Of a stretch of 54,174 nucleotides of DNA, positions 18,187 to 25,509 are shown in pieces. The first letter of the stretch is position 1; each line of letters begins with the position of its first letter. Both the position numbers and the translations under genes were made by a program. The notes beneath the pieces are model-generated. The model had not been told where the DNA came from. It saw only the letters and a program-made list of their open reading frames with translations, and ran no database searches. This stretch comes from Algoriphagus sp. (GTDB taxonomy: Bacteria; Bacteroidota; Bacteroidia; Cytophagales; Cyclobacteriaceae), in assembly GCA_029945945.1 (NCBI GenBank), contig JAQSDM010000011.1:576079-630252 (forward strand), read 5' to 3'.

Positions 18187-18993
18187 ATGAATACGCTGGA
18201 ATACCTACTCTCCCTTGACCTCAATTACATTGCGATCGGATTGATTGCGGTATTCTTCACCTTGGAACAAATCCTAAACACGCAATTTCCTTTTTCAAAA
18301 AGAGGTAAACATTTCTTTCAGGGTTTCCTGTTTCAAGTCCTGTTCATTCTCGGAAATCTTTTTTGGGCAGGCGTCACCGTTTTCTGTATCGAATGGCTCA
18401 ATCAACAAGAACTTGGTCTGTTTTACCTGATTGAGTTACCTCTTTGGCTGAAACTTATTCTAGGGCTGGCGATGGTGGATTTGGTGACTTATTGGTTCCA
18501 CCGGACATCTCATAGATTCCCAATCCTCTGGCGCTTTCATCGCGTACACCACAGCGATACCACGATGGATTCGTCCACCTATTTCAGGGGTCATCCGATA
18601 GAAACATTCTTTTGGTTCGGCAGTGCACCAGTTATAGCTGCCGGTATTTTTGGATTGGATTTGTTCACCATTGGATTTTATTTTCTGGTCCTCACTCCAT
18701 TTCTGATCCTGGAGCATTCCAATCTCAGGTTTCCTGCATGGCTGGACAGGACGGCAGGATTGATCTTCACCACGCCAAATCTGCACAAGATTCACCACGA
18801 TCAGGATCAGGAATACACCGACTCCAACTTTGCCGACATCTTCATTCTCTGGGACCGGATTTTTGGGACATTCAAATACAAACCTGCCGATCAGATCAAG
18901 TTTGGCCTGGAAGAGTTTGACGAAGAAAGGAAGCAGACCTTCTGGTATTTATTGAAGACCCCTTTCATAACTATCGAAAGGAAGATCAAATAA
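18187..18993 (+). CDS. Sterol desaturase/fatty acid hydroxylase superfamily protein
   Basis: The 268-residue membrane protein has the histidine boxes of the non-haem di-iron superfamily: HRTSH (105-109), HRVHH (118-122) and HKIHH (200-204), with an additional HSNLRF (about 177-182). Four to five membrane helices surround them. These enzymes use two irons and O2 to hydroxylate or desaturate lipids, sterols or carotenoids; the substrate is unknown here. A broken, diverged piece of a second copy lies at 19749-19846, on the far side of the next gene. Confidence 0.92.
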   Translation: MNTLEYLLSLDLNYIAIGLIAVFFTLEQILNTQFPFSKRGKHFFQGFLFQVLFILGNLFWAGVTVFCIEWLNQQELGLFYLIELPLWLKLILGLAMVDLVTYWFHRTSHRFPILWRFHRVHHSDTTMDSSTYFRGHPIETFFWFGSAPVIAAGIFGLDLFTIGFYFLVLTPFLILEHSNLRFPAWLDRTAGLIFTTPNLHKIHHDQDQEYTDSNFADIFILWDRIFGTFKYKPADQIKFGLEEFDEERKQTFWYLLKTPFITIERKIK

Positions 18994-19032
18994 ATAGCAG
19001 GAAATTAGATTAACTAGTTGAACCATGATGCA

Positions 19033-19749
19033 ATGACCCAAGTGACCACTATTGATACAAGAAATATCATCATCGGAATGGTTATGATATTTATCCTTGT
19101 ACACATCGGCTTTCACTCCACGTATATTCAATATTTTCCTACGTTCCAGGAATTTACCTGGCTGCATCATATTCATGGAGCATTAATGGCTTCATGGGTC
19201 TTTATGTTGGTTTTGCAACCTGTTTTGATTCATACCAGAAAGTTTGCGGCACACCGTTTCGTTGGAAAACTATCGTATGTAATCGCTCCATTGATGATGA
19301 TCTCCATGCTAATAATAGCAAGAGTCAGTTATCATAAATGGGTCGGCGAGTATGGTTCTACAGAAGTGTTTTCATGGCAGTCAGTTACATGGATGCAGTT
19401 TTCCATGTTTGTGTTGTTTTATTCATTGGCCATTTTCTACCGAAAAGACACATTCAGGCATATGCGATTTATGATTGGAACGGCCATCATCATGGTTGGT
19501 CCCAGCCTGAGCAGAACAATTAATGAATATTTGGACACTTCATTGGAAGCATATTTTGAGTTGATTCCATTGTATGTGAAGACTGGCCTGGCGGCTGCAC
19601 TATTGGCAGTCGATGTAATCAAAAAGAAAGATTGGATGCCGTATTCAATTGTATTTTTGGCGTTCCTCTTTGCTGATTTGGTGTATTATGCCCGCTATTC
19701 TGAGGCTTGGCAATCATTTGGGAGGATTGTTGTGAAGGTTCTTTATTGA
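19033..19749 (+). CDS. Seven-helix membrane protein with conserved histidines (paralogue 3 of 3)
   Basis: The product is 238 residues from the ATG at 19033 (MTQVTTIDTRN); a TTG at 19018 is in frame but less likely. About seven helices are present. The shared motifs are WLHHIHGALM, then HTRKFAAHRFVGKLSY, then FRHMRFM and GPSLSRTI. The third motif has HMRFM in place of HARFM and SRTI in place of DRI(L/I), so this copy has lost the Asp found in the other two. It lies 39 bases after the intact hydroxylase gene and abuts a decayed piece of such a gene at its 3' end. Confidence 0.8.
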   Translation: MTQVTTIDTRNIIIGMVMIFILVHIGFHSTYIQYFPTFQEFTWLHHIHGALMASWVFMLVLQPVLIHTRKFAAHRFVGKLSYVIAPLMMISMLIIARVSYHKWVGEYGSTEVFSWQSVTWMQFSMFVLFYSLAIFYRKDTFRHMRFMIGTAIIMVGPSLSRTINEYLDTSLEAYFELIPLYVKTGLAAALLAVDVIKKKDWMPYSIVFLAFLFADLVYYARYSEAWQSFGRIVVKVLY

Positions 19750-19846
19750 TTGACCACCATCAGAATCAGGAATACGCCGACTCCAACTTTGCCTCCATAC
19801 CGGTTATTTGCTGAAAAGTCCATTTTTGAAACCTTTAAAGGATTAA
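19749..19846 (+). pseudogene. Decayed tail of a sterol desaturase-like gene
   Basis: Translated in one frame the stretch reads IDHHQNQEYADSNFAS, which aligns to IHHDQDQEYTDSNFAD of the intact gene at 18187-18993. After an internal deletion and a frame change it reads YLLKSPFLKPLKD and a stop at 19844-19846. This matches the intact end, YLLKTPFITIERKIK. About 40 codons between the blocks are gone. DNA identity is high over the first 45 bases. It is a relic with no function of its own. Confidence 0.78.
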
Positions 19847-19956
19847 AAAGAAACTGAAATCACACAAATGGGTAGATTGACTGCAAGTTTGGTCAGGTAA
19901 GTCTTTTTGAAGGAAAATGCTTGCAATTGGCTATTAAAAGTTAAAAACAGCTCTTT

Positions 19957-21435
19957 ATGAAATTATATGTAAGCGTTTTCCTTTTACTTCTTTCGGGAAG
20001 TGTTTTCTCGCAAAAAGTGGAGAATGTACCTGCTTCCTCCTTGGCAGCCATCAGGCAAGATGAAATCAAAAGCGATTTGTATGATCATGCGGATGCGCGA
20101 TTCAAAGGACGCGGAGCAGGCACTATTGATGAGTTGAATGCAGCAATCTGGGTGGGTGAAAAGTATCGCAGTATTGGATTAACACCTGCCGGAGACGACA
20201 ATACGTTTTACCAGTTTTTTAATATGTGGCGAAATCGGATCGCTTCTACAAGTACTGTCCGAATCAACGGGCGAATACTACCCTTGTGGACAGAAGTTGC
20301 CATCGCGCAAATGGCGCCCGTAAACATGGAAGCGCCAATCGTGTACCTCGGCAGTGCAACTTCCATTGATCTGAATTCCCTCGACGTGAAGGGAAAAGTA
20401 GTTGCTTTCGATGCAGTTCCCGGCATTTTGAATCCTAATATGTCGTTGCCAGGGTGGAGATATCAACGATTTATGATGACCAAGTATGGCAATGCATTAA
20501 TTGAAAAAGGAGCCATTGCACTTATCCTGCTGGGTGATGCCGAAACCGAAAAAGTCTGGCCGGACGCTGTGGAAAATTTTAAAGAAGGAAGTTTTGATTT
20601 GGAAGGCGGGCCCAATGAAACAGTGAAAGCGACCGTTCCGGTATTTTGGCTCCATGCATCTGCAAAAGATGAATTGATGGGTTCTACAGCCATTCTCAAT
20701 GCAAACATTGTAATTGAGCATTTTAAATATCCCTCCGTCAATATTGTTGGGGTGATCGAAGGAACCGACCCTGTGCTTTCCAAAGAATATGTTTTATACA
20801 GCGGCCATACCGATGCACATGGTGTTCGCAATTCGATTGACGGGGATGATATTTATTATGGAGCTGATGACAATGCTAGTGTCAATGTTGCCATGCTTGC
20901 TGTGGCAAGAGCGTTTAAGAAAAATCCCGGGAAGCGTTCCGTGTTGTTTGTGATACATGGGGCTGAAGAAAGAGGTTTACTGGGTTCGCGCTTCTACTCT
21001 TCACACCCAACAGTGCCCATCTCAACTATTGTCGCTGTGCTAAACGGCGATATGATAGGAAGAAATCATCCGGATAGTGCCGCCGTTTTGGGTATTCAGC
21101 CGCCACATCTTACCTCAGGCGACCTTGCCAGGATGACACTTGAAGCCAATGACGAAGGCCCGAAATTTAAACTCGATACCCAATGGGACAAGGTGGAGCA
21201 TGTCGAAGGCTGGTTTTTCAGAAGCGATCATCTGCCTTATGCAAGACTGGGTATCCCATCGATCATGTACACCACCTTGCTGCATGTCGACTACCATACT
21301 CCAAAGGATAACGCGGAAAATATAGACTATCCAAAACTTCACAAGATGACCGAATGGATGTTCCGTACCGGATGGAAAGTTGCCAATGCCGAGCAGCGTC
21401 CAAACCGCGAAGCAAATTTTAAATTGGAGCGATAG
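19957..21435 (+). CDS. M28 family zinc peptidase with PA domain, exported
   Basis: The 492-residue protein has a signal peptide (cut near VFSQK, residue 19), a protease-associated insert (about 120-250) and an M28 peptidase core. Predicted zinc ligands and catalytic residues are His284 and Asp286 in SGHTDAHG, Asp304 in GADDNAS, Glu337/Glu338 in HGAEERG, Asp365 in NGDMIG and His447 in DYHTPKDN. The set is complete, so the enzyme should be active. The family removes amino acids from peptides (aminopeptidase or carboxypeptidase). It acts in the periplasm or outside. It is followed by a clear terminator at 21493-21538. Confidence 0.93.
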   Translation: MKLYVSVFLLLLSGSVFSQKVENVPASSLAAIRQDEIKSDLYDHADARFKGRGAGTIDELNAAIWVGEKYRSIGLTPAGDDNTFYQFFNMWRNRIASTSTVRINGRILPLWTEVAIAQMAPVNMEAPIVYLGSATSIDLNSLDVKGKVVAFDAVPGILNPNMSLPGWRYQRFMMTKYGNALIEKGAIALILLGDAETEKVWPDAVENFKEGSFDLEGGPNETVKATVPVFWLHASAKDELMGSTAILNANIVIEHFKYPSVNIVGVIEGTDPVLSKEYVLYSGHTDAHGVRNSIDGDDIYYGADDNASVNVAMLAVARAFKKNPGKRSVLFVIHGAEERGLLGSRFYSSHPTVPISTIVAVLNGDMIGRNHPDSAAVLGIQPPHLTSGDLARMTLEANDEGPKFKLDTQWDKVEHVEGWFFRSDHLPYARLGIPSIMYTTLLHVDYHTPKDNAENIDYPKLHKMTEWMFRTGWKVANAEQRPNREANFKLER

Positions 21436-21492
21436 GGGGAAGGGATTAAGAAAACCAGCTACTGAGCATGTCTGATCTGATTCTCTTTCACC

Positions 21493-21538
21493 AAGGTCTG
21501 TGAAATTCACTGAATTCAGAATCTCACAGACCTTTTCA
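21493..21538 (+). terminator. Terminator hairpin of the AAGGTCTGTG type (copy 1)
   Basis: AAGGTCTGTGA (21493-21503) pairs perfectly with TCACAGACCTT (21524-21534), followed by TTC. The loop holds a small GAATTC palindrome. The same stem sequence recurs at 25291-25314, and a decayed form at 22024-22048. Confidence 0.75.
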
Positions 21539-21611
21539 AAAACACCACCCCTCCTCTCTAAAAGGACACCTAGCTGGTCTTTTTCCTACCTCAAGAATCT
21601 TATTTAGCAAA

Positions 21612-22001
21612 ATGAAAAATAAGAAAAGCATCTATTTAATAGTCTCAATCTCCTTATTCGTTGGGCTTTTACATTTCGTATTGGGACCTGATTATCAAGG
21701 TATTTTTAGGGACTTTATTCGTGGCTACTTAATTGACATTTTGTTGCCGATGAATCTTTATTTATTGCTTCAGATATCTTTAAGGAAGAACTTATCAGTC
21801 ACTAAATCCAGGATAATTGGCGCAGTATTCACCTTTGGTTTCGGAGTACTAGTTGAAATAATTCAATTTAATGAAATCGAATTATTTGGAAGCACTTATG
21901 ATCCTTGGGATATAGTTATGTATGGAATTGGAACCGGATTGGGTATTCTCATTGATTTGACTTTAATCAACAAACTTGAAAAGCAATGGCATGAAGGATG
22001 A
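21612..22001 (+). CDS. VanZ-like small membrane protein
   Basis: The 129-residue protein has four membrane helices. It carries the VanZ-like pattern: a first helix followed by D.I.GYLIDILLPMNLY, then FGFGVLVEIIQF with the conserved Glu-x-x-Gln, then GSTYDPWDIVMYGIGTGLGI with the conserved Asp-x-x-Asp spacing. Function in this family is generally unknown; VanZ itself gives low-level teicoplanin resistance. The gene is single, convergent with the minus-strand gene ending at 22107, with hairpins in between. Confidence 0.75.
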   Translation: MKNKKSIYLIVSISLFVGLLHFVLGPDYQGIFRDFIRGYLIDILLPMNLYLLLQISLRKNLSVTKSRIIGAVFTFGFGVLVEIIQFNEIELFGSTYDPWDIVMYGIGTGLGILIDLTLINKLEKQWHEG

Positions 22002-22023
22002 ATGATTTTGCCACACTATCCCG

Positions 22024-22082
22024 AGGTTTGTGTCTTCACAGACATCTTACCCATTAAAGGTCCTGAGTCATCAAAGACCTTT
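22024..22082. terminator. Two hairpins between convergent genes
   Basis: AGGTTTGTG (22024-22032) and CACAGACAT (22037-22045) form a stem with a four-base loop and one GU pair; this is a degenerate relative of the AAGGTCTGTG hairpins at 21493 and 25291. AAAGGTC (22056-22062) with GACCTTT (22076-22082) gives a second stem followed by TCT. They lie between the ends of the genes at 22001 (plus) and 22107 (minus). Confidence 0.5.
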
Positions 22083-22106
22083 TCTAAAAACCCAATCCAC
22101 AAGGAT

Positions 22107-22817
22107 TCAAGCTGCCTGTTGAGGCAAAATGCTGCTTTTCTTCCCCTTCACTGGCTTATTCAGATTAAGCGCTCCCAGGTAAAAAACGAAAGCGGCGATT
22201 GCCATCACCGTATGACTGATGTCCAGATAGTTGAACCAAGTATGAAGCGAAACCTTATTCATATAGAAAAGGGCAGCGACAGAGGCGAGCCCCACGGCCA
22301 GCAAAATAAATGCACTCCCACGATCCAGTGTCTTGTAGTAAACCCATCCATGAAAAGGAGCAACGATTGCCAAAAGTCCGTAGCCGGAGTGAAATTCCAC
22401 CCAGCCGAAATCGAGCGTGAGCATCGTGATCGTCATAATGATTGCCAATTCGATCAGATTGATGACCAAAAAGGATTTTCCTACAGCAGGTTTGATAAAC
22501 GGCTTGGCATGTTGGATGGCAGATCGCTCAATCAGCGCCACCGAAAGCATACTTGTGATCCATCCGGGCAATTTCCACCCAAAACTTAACAAGTATAAAA
22601 ACCCATGTCCGACGAGTCCTCCGAGGCAGGTAGCGATTCCCATCAGGAGGAAATAGTACCTGAAATAGAGTTGGGCATGGCCGGGTAACTTTTTCTTCGA
22701 AAGGGAATAAAAAGCGTAGAAGCAAACCACAGAAACAATCAAGTCCGTCAGCGTGGTCATTGGCTCGTCCACACGAATTCCAAAAAAATGAATGGAAGGC
22801 TGCTGTACGATTTCCAT
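22107..22817 (-). CDS. Multi-pass membrane protein, DUF6962-like
   Basis: The product is 236 residues from the ATG at 22817; a TTG two codons earlier is in frame. About seven helices are present. Motifs such as VDEPMTTLTDLIVSVVCFYAF, GLVGHGFLYLL, HGWVYY and FNYLDISHTVMA place conserved His, Glu and Asp residues near membrane edges. This is reminiscent of the CREST-type (alkaline ceramidase-like) membrane hydrolases and of DUF6962, but I cannot prove the link. It is the only minus-strand gene between 7477 and 28779. Confidence 0.7.
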   Translation of the reverse strand: MEIVQQPSIHFFGIRVDEPMTTLTDLIVSVVCFYAFYSLSKKKLPGHAQLYFRYYFLLMGIATCLGGLVGHGFLYLLSFGWKLPGWITSMLSVALIERSAIQHAKPFIKPAVGKSFLVINLIELAIIMTITMLTLDFGWVEFHSGYGLLAIVAPFHGWVYYKTLDRGSAFILLAVGLASVAALFYMNKVSLHTWFNYLDISHTVMAIAAFVFYLGALNLNKPVKGKKSSILPQQAA

Positions 22818-23039
22818 GGTCAAAGATACAAATTGATAACCCTTTTATAGAAAAACCCTAGTCTTGGTATTCTCTGTTTTTACCCACACATTTTTTATCG
22901 GTTAACATTTCGACGGCTAAAACCCGGAAATAATTACACCCCGGCAATCCGCAAAAAGTATACTAACAACCTGAATTTGTATTACCTGGCAGAAGGCAGA
23001 TAGCGGCAACTTTGTCCCGTAATTTAAACTTTACGCAAC

Positions 23040-23855
23040 ATGATAAAGACGATTTTAATAACAGGGGCAAGCAGCGGTATCGGAAAAGAAACTGCCAAAT
23101 TATTTCAGGCCAAAGGTTGGAACGTAATCGCTACCATGCGAAATCCGGACAGCGAAAGCGAATTAACCACATTGGAAAATGTATGGGTCATCAAGCTTGA
23201 TGTATTGGATCTGGATTCTGTAGAAAAAGCGGTACGAGAAGGCATTCAAAAATTTGGGGGAATAGATGTCTTGCTCAACAATGCGGGATATGGTGCATAC
23301 GGACCCTTGGAATCATTTTCAAGAGACAAAATTTTGCGTCAGTTCAATACCAATGTGATCGGGCTTTTGGACGTAACCAAAGCAGTTCTTCCCCATTTCC
23401 GACAAAACAAAAAAGGATTGATCATCAACATTTCATCCATCGGTGGCAAAATGACCTTCCCCTTGGGTGCCTTGTACCACGGGACAAAATTTGCCGTGGA
23501 AGGCATCTCAGAATCGCTGCATTATGAAGTGGAACAGTTTGGAGGACAGGTGAAAATTGTAGAACCAGGGATGATCGCGACAGAATTTTCAGGCAGGTCA
23601 TTCGACTTTAGCAACGATGACTCGATGGTCGAATACCAAAAAATCGTGGGTTCATTAATGGGTGCAATGCCGGCAATGGCAGAAAATGCTTCCCCCTCAA
23701 GTGTGGTGGCAGATGTGATCTTTGAAGCTGCTACCGATGGCAAAAATCAATTGCGATATACAGCGGGCGAAGACGCCAAAATGTTGATTTCCAACCGCCA
23801 ACAATATGATGATGCTACATTTATCGGGGGAATCAAGGCACAGTTTGGACTTTAA
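23040..23855 (+). CDS. Classical short-chain dehydrogenase/reductase
   Basis: The 271-residue protein has TGASSGIG (8-15), NNAGYG (80-85) and the catalytic triad Ser133 (NISSIGG), Tyr146 and Lys150 (YHGTK). The basic residue after the first strand (TMRNP) suggests NADP preference. It is the first gene of a compact unit with the membrane protein starting 12 bases after its stop and the AraC regulator that overlaps that gene. Substrate unknown. The 222-base gap before it is divergent from the minus-strand gene at 22107 and must hold promoters, but none is clear. Confidence 0.92.
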   Translation: MIKTILITGASSGIGKETAKLFQAKGWNVIATMRNPDSESELTTLENVWVIKLDVLDLDSVEKAVREGIQKFGGIDVLLNNAGYGAYGPLESFSRDKILRQFNTNVIGLLDVTKAVLPHFRQNKKGLIINISSIGGKMTFPLGALYHGTKFAVEGISESLHYEVEQFGGQVKIVEPGMIATEFSGRSFDFSNDDSMVEYQKIVGSLMGAMPAMAENASPSSVVADVIFEAATDGKNQLRYTAGEDAKMLISNRQQYDDATFIGGIKAQFGL

Positions 23856-23867
23856 AATCACTCTTAT

Positions 23868-24365
23868 ATGAATCCGATTATCAAGTATTTCAATGGTGAA
23901 AAAGCTGAAAGCTATGTCTTCATCCTTGTCGGAGTCATTGCTGTGGCACTTGCTCTCTATTTCGTTTTTGGTTTAAAAACCTCCTTTTGGAAAGGGGTTG
24001 CCATTCCGTTTGTGTTGGTGGCGATCCTGGAAGTTATTGTGGGTTTCACGATTGTAACCCGTAGCGAAAATGACATGATCAGGGCGGAAAAGTTGGTCCA
24101 AAACGAGCCGCAAAAAATCAAAACAGAAGAAATCCCAAGGATGGAAGTAGTGCTGCGTAATTTTGTGATTTACCGGTATGTGGAGATTGCTTTAATTATT
24201 TTGGGAATTGTGCTGATGTACAGCACACCAATCGATACCTTCTGGCAAGGCATTGGTTTGGGTTTCTTTATCAAAGCGGGTGTCGTGTTAGGGTTAGATT
24301 TTTTTGCTGAAAGACGAGGGCAATTCTATCTGGATTATTTAACCAATTTTATTGATAAAATATGA
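23868..24365 (+). CDS. Four-helix membrane protein of unknown function
   Basis: The 165-residue protein has four hydrophobic segments (about 17-35, 43-65, 102-122 and 126-145). Between helices 2 and 3 it has a charged loop (RAEKLVQNEPQKIKTEEIPRM). I do not recognise a named family. It is encoded between an SDR and an AraC regulator, and its stop overlaps the AraC start by four bases (ATGA), which indicates translational coupling. The constant company suggests a role with the SDR or as a sensor for the regulator, but this is inference. Confidence 0.75.
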   Translation: MNPIIKYFNGEKAESYVFILVGVIAVALALYFVFGLKTSFWKGVAIPFVLVAILEVIVGFTIVTRSENDMIRAEKLVQNEPQKIKTEEIPRMEVVLRNFVIYRYVEIALIILGIVLMYSTPIDTFWQGIGLGFFIKAGVVLGLDFFAERRGQFYLDYLTNFIDKI

Positions 24366-25270
24366 AGCCAATTATTCACCTGTCCACCATCTCAGACCTT
24401 TACAAATTATTTGGTTTGGGACCAAATCACCATCCTTTGGTGGCCGTGTTGGATTTTAGTAAAGTAAGTGAGCAGGTAGAAAAGCATACCCGAATCAGCA
24501 CAGATTTTTATTCAATCATGTTTAAGAATTACTGCAAAAACACGGTCAAATATGGCCGTAAAAACATCGATTTTCACGATGGAAGTCTGATTTGCATTGC
24601 CCCAAACCAACTGATCGAAATGGACGATGAAGTGGAATCCAGCGAGAATATGCTGGGTTGGGGGTTGTTTTTTCATCCCAATCTGATACGAGCAACATCT
24701 TTAAATGAGAAAATGAAGGACTATAGTTTTTTCACTTACGAAATCTCCGAATCTCTTCATCTCTCGGACAAGGAAAAGAACATCTTGTATGAATGTGTCC
24801 AAAAGATTCAAACAGAACTACAAGAAAATATCGATGTACACAGTCAAAATATCATCGTCTCTACGATCGAATTGTTGTTGAACTTTGGCTCCAGGTTTTA
24901 TGGCAGACAAATGATCACAAGGAGTAACACGAACAAATCCATCATGTCTCAAATAGAGGGTATCCTGCACGATCACTTTGAATCAGATGAAATCAAAGAA
25001 AAAGGAATTCCGACCGTCAAATACCTGGCGGAGAAAGTAAATCTATCGTCAAGCTATTTAAGCGACTTGCTCAAAAAGGAAACTGGAAAAAATGCACAAG
25101 AGCATATTCATTATTACCTGATCGAAGCTGCGAAAAACATTTTGATCAACTCGGACAAAACGGTCAATGAAATCGCTTATACTTTAGGGTTTGATTATCC
25201 TCAATATTTTAACAAACTGTTCAAGCAAAAGACAGGACAGACACCTTTAGAATATAGAAATCTAAATTGA
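24362..25270 (+). CDS. AraC family transcriptional regulator
   Basis: The 302-residue protein has an N-terminal ligand-binding-like region (about 1-190, with GWGLFFHPNLIRAT near its middle). The C-terminal part is a double helix-turn-helix DNA-binding domain (about 200-300): VKYLAEKVNLSSSYLSDLLKKETG, then TVNEIAYTLGFDYPQYFNKLFKQKTGQTP. The domain is complete. It overlaps the membrane protein gene by four bases and is therefore co-expressed with the SDR. It probably controls its own operon or the divergent gene at 22107. A strong terminator follows. Confidence 0.93.
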   Translation: MKPIIHLSTISDLYKLFGLGPNHHPLVAVLDFSKVSEQVEKHTRISTDFYSIMFKNYCKNTVKYGRKNIDFHDGSLICIAPNQLIEMDDEVESSENMLGWGLFFHPNLIRATSLNEKMKDYSFFTYEISESLHLSDKEKNILYECVQKIQTELQENIDVHSQNIIVSTIELLLNFGSRFYGRQMITRSNTNKSIMSQIEGILHDHFESDEIKEKGIPTVKYLAEKVNLSSSYLSDLLKKETGKNAQEHIHYYLIEAAKNILINSDKTVNEIAYTLGFDYPQYFNKLFKQKTGQTPLEYRNLN

Positions 25271-25290
25271 GGAATATGATTATCCTCACC

Positions 25291-25320
25291 AAGGTCTGTG
25301 TTCTCACAGACCTTTTGTTT
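25291..25320 (+). terminator. Terminator hairpin of the AAGGTCTGTG type (copy 2)
   Basis: AAGGTCTGTG (25291-25300) pairs with CACAGACCTT (25305-25314) around a TTCT loop, followed by TTGTTTTT. It is a textbook rho-independent terminator for the AraC operon and is nearly identical in its stem to the one at 21493. Confidence 0.9.
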
Positions 25321-25509
25321 TTCAACCCAACTGATTTACCCATCATCCCAAGTTAAAAGTCTGCATCAGCGTTGCTGTTTCGTCAAGTGATGATGGCGGA
25401 GCGGGCGGCCATTGGAAAATCAAGATTATTTTCAGGCTCTTTTTTAAAAAACGGTTCTTAAGAAGATGAATTTTCTTGTACCTTTTTCTTCGATTAAACC
25501 GAATCTGTT

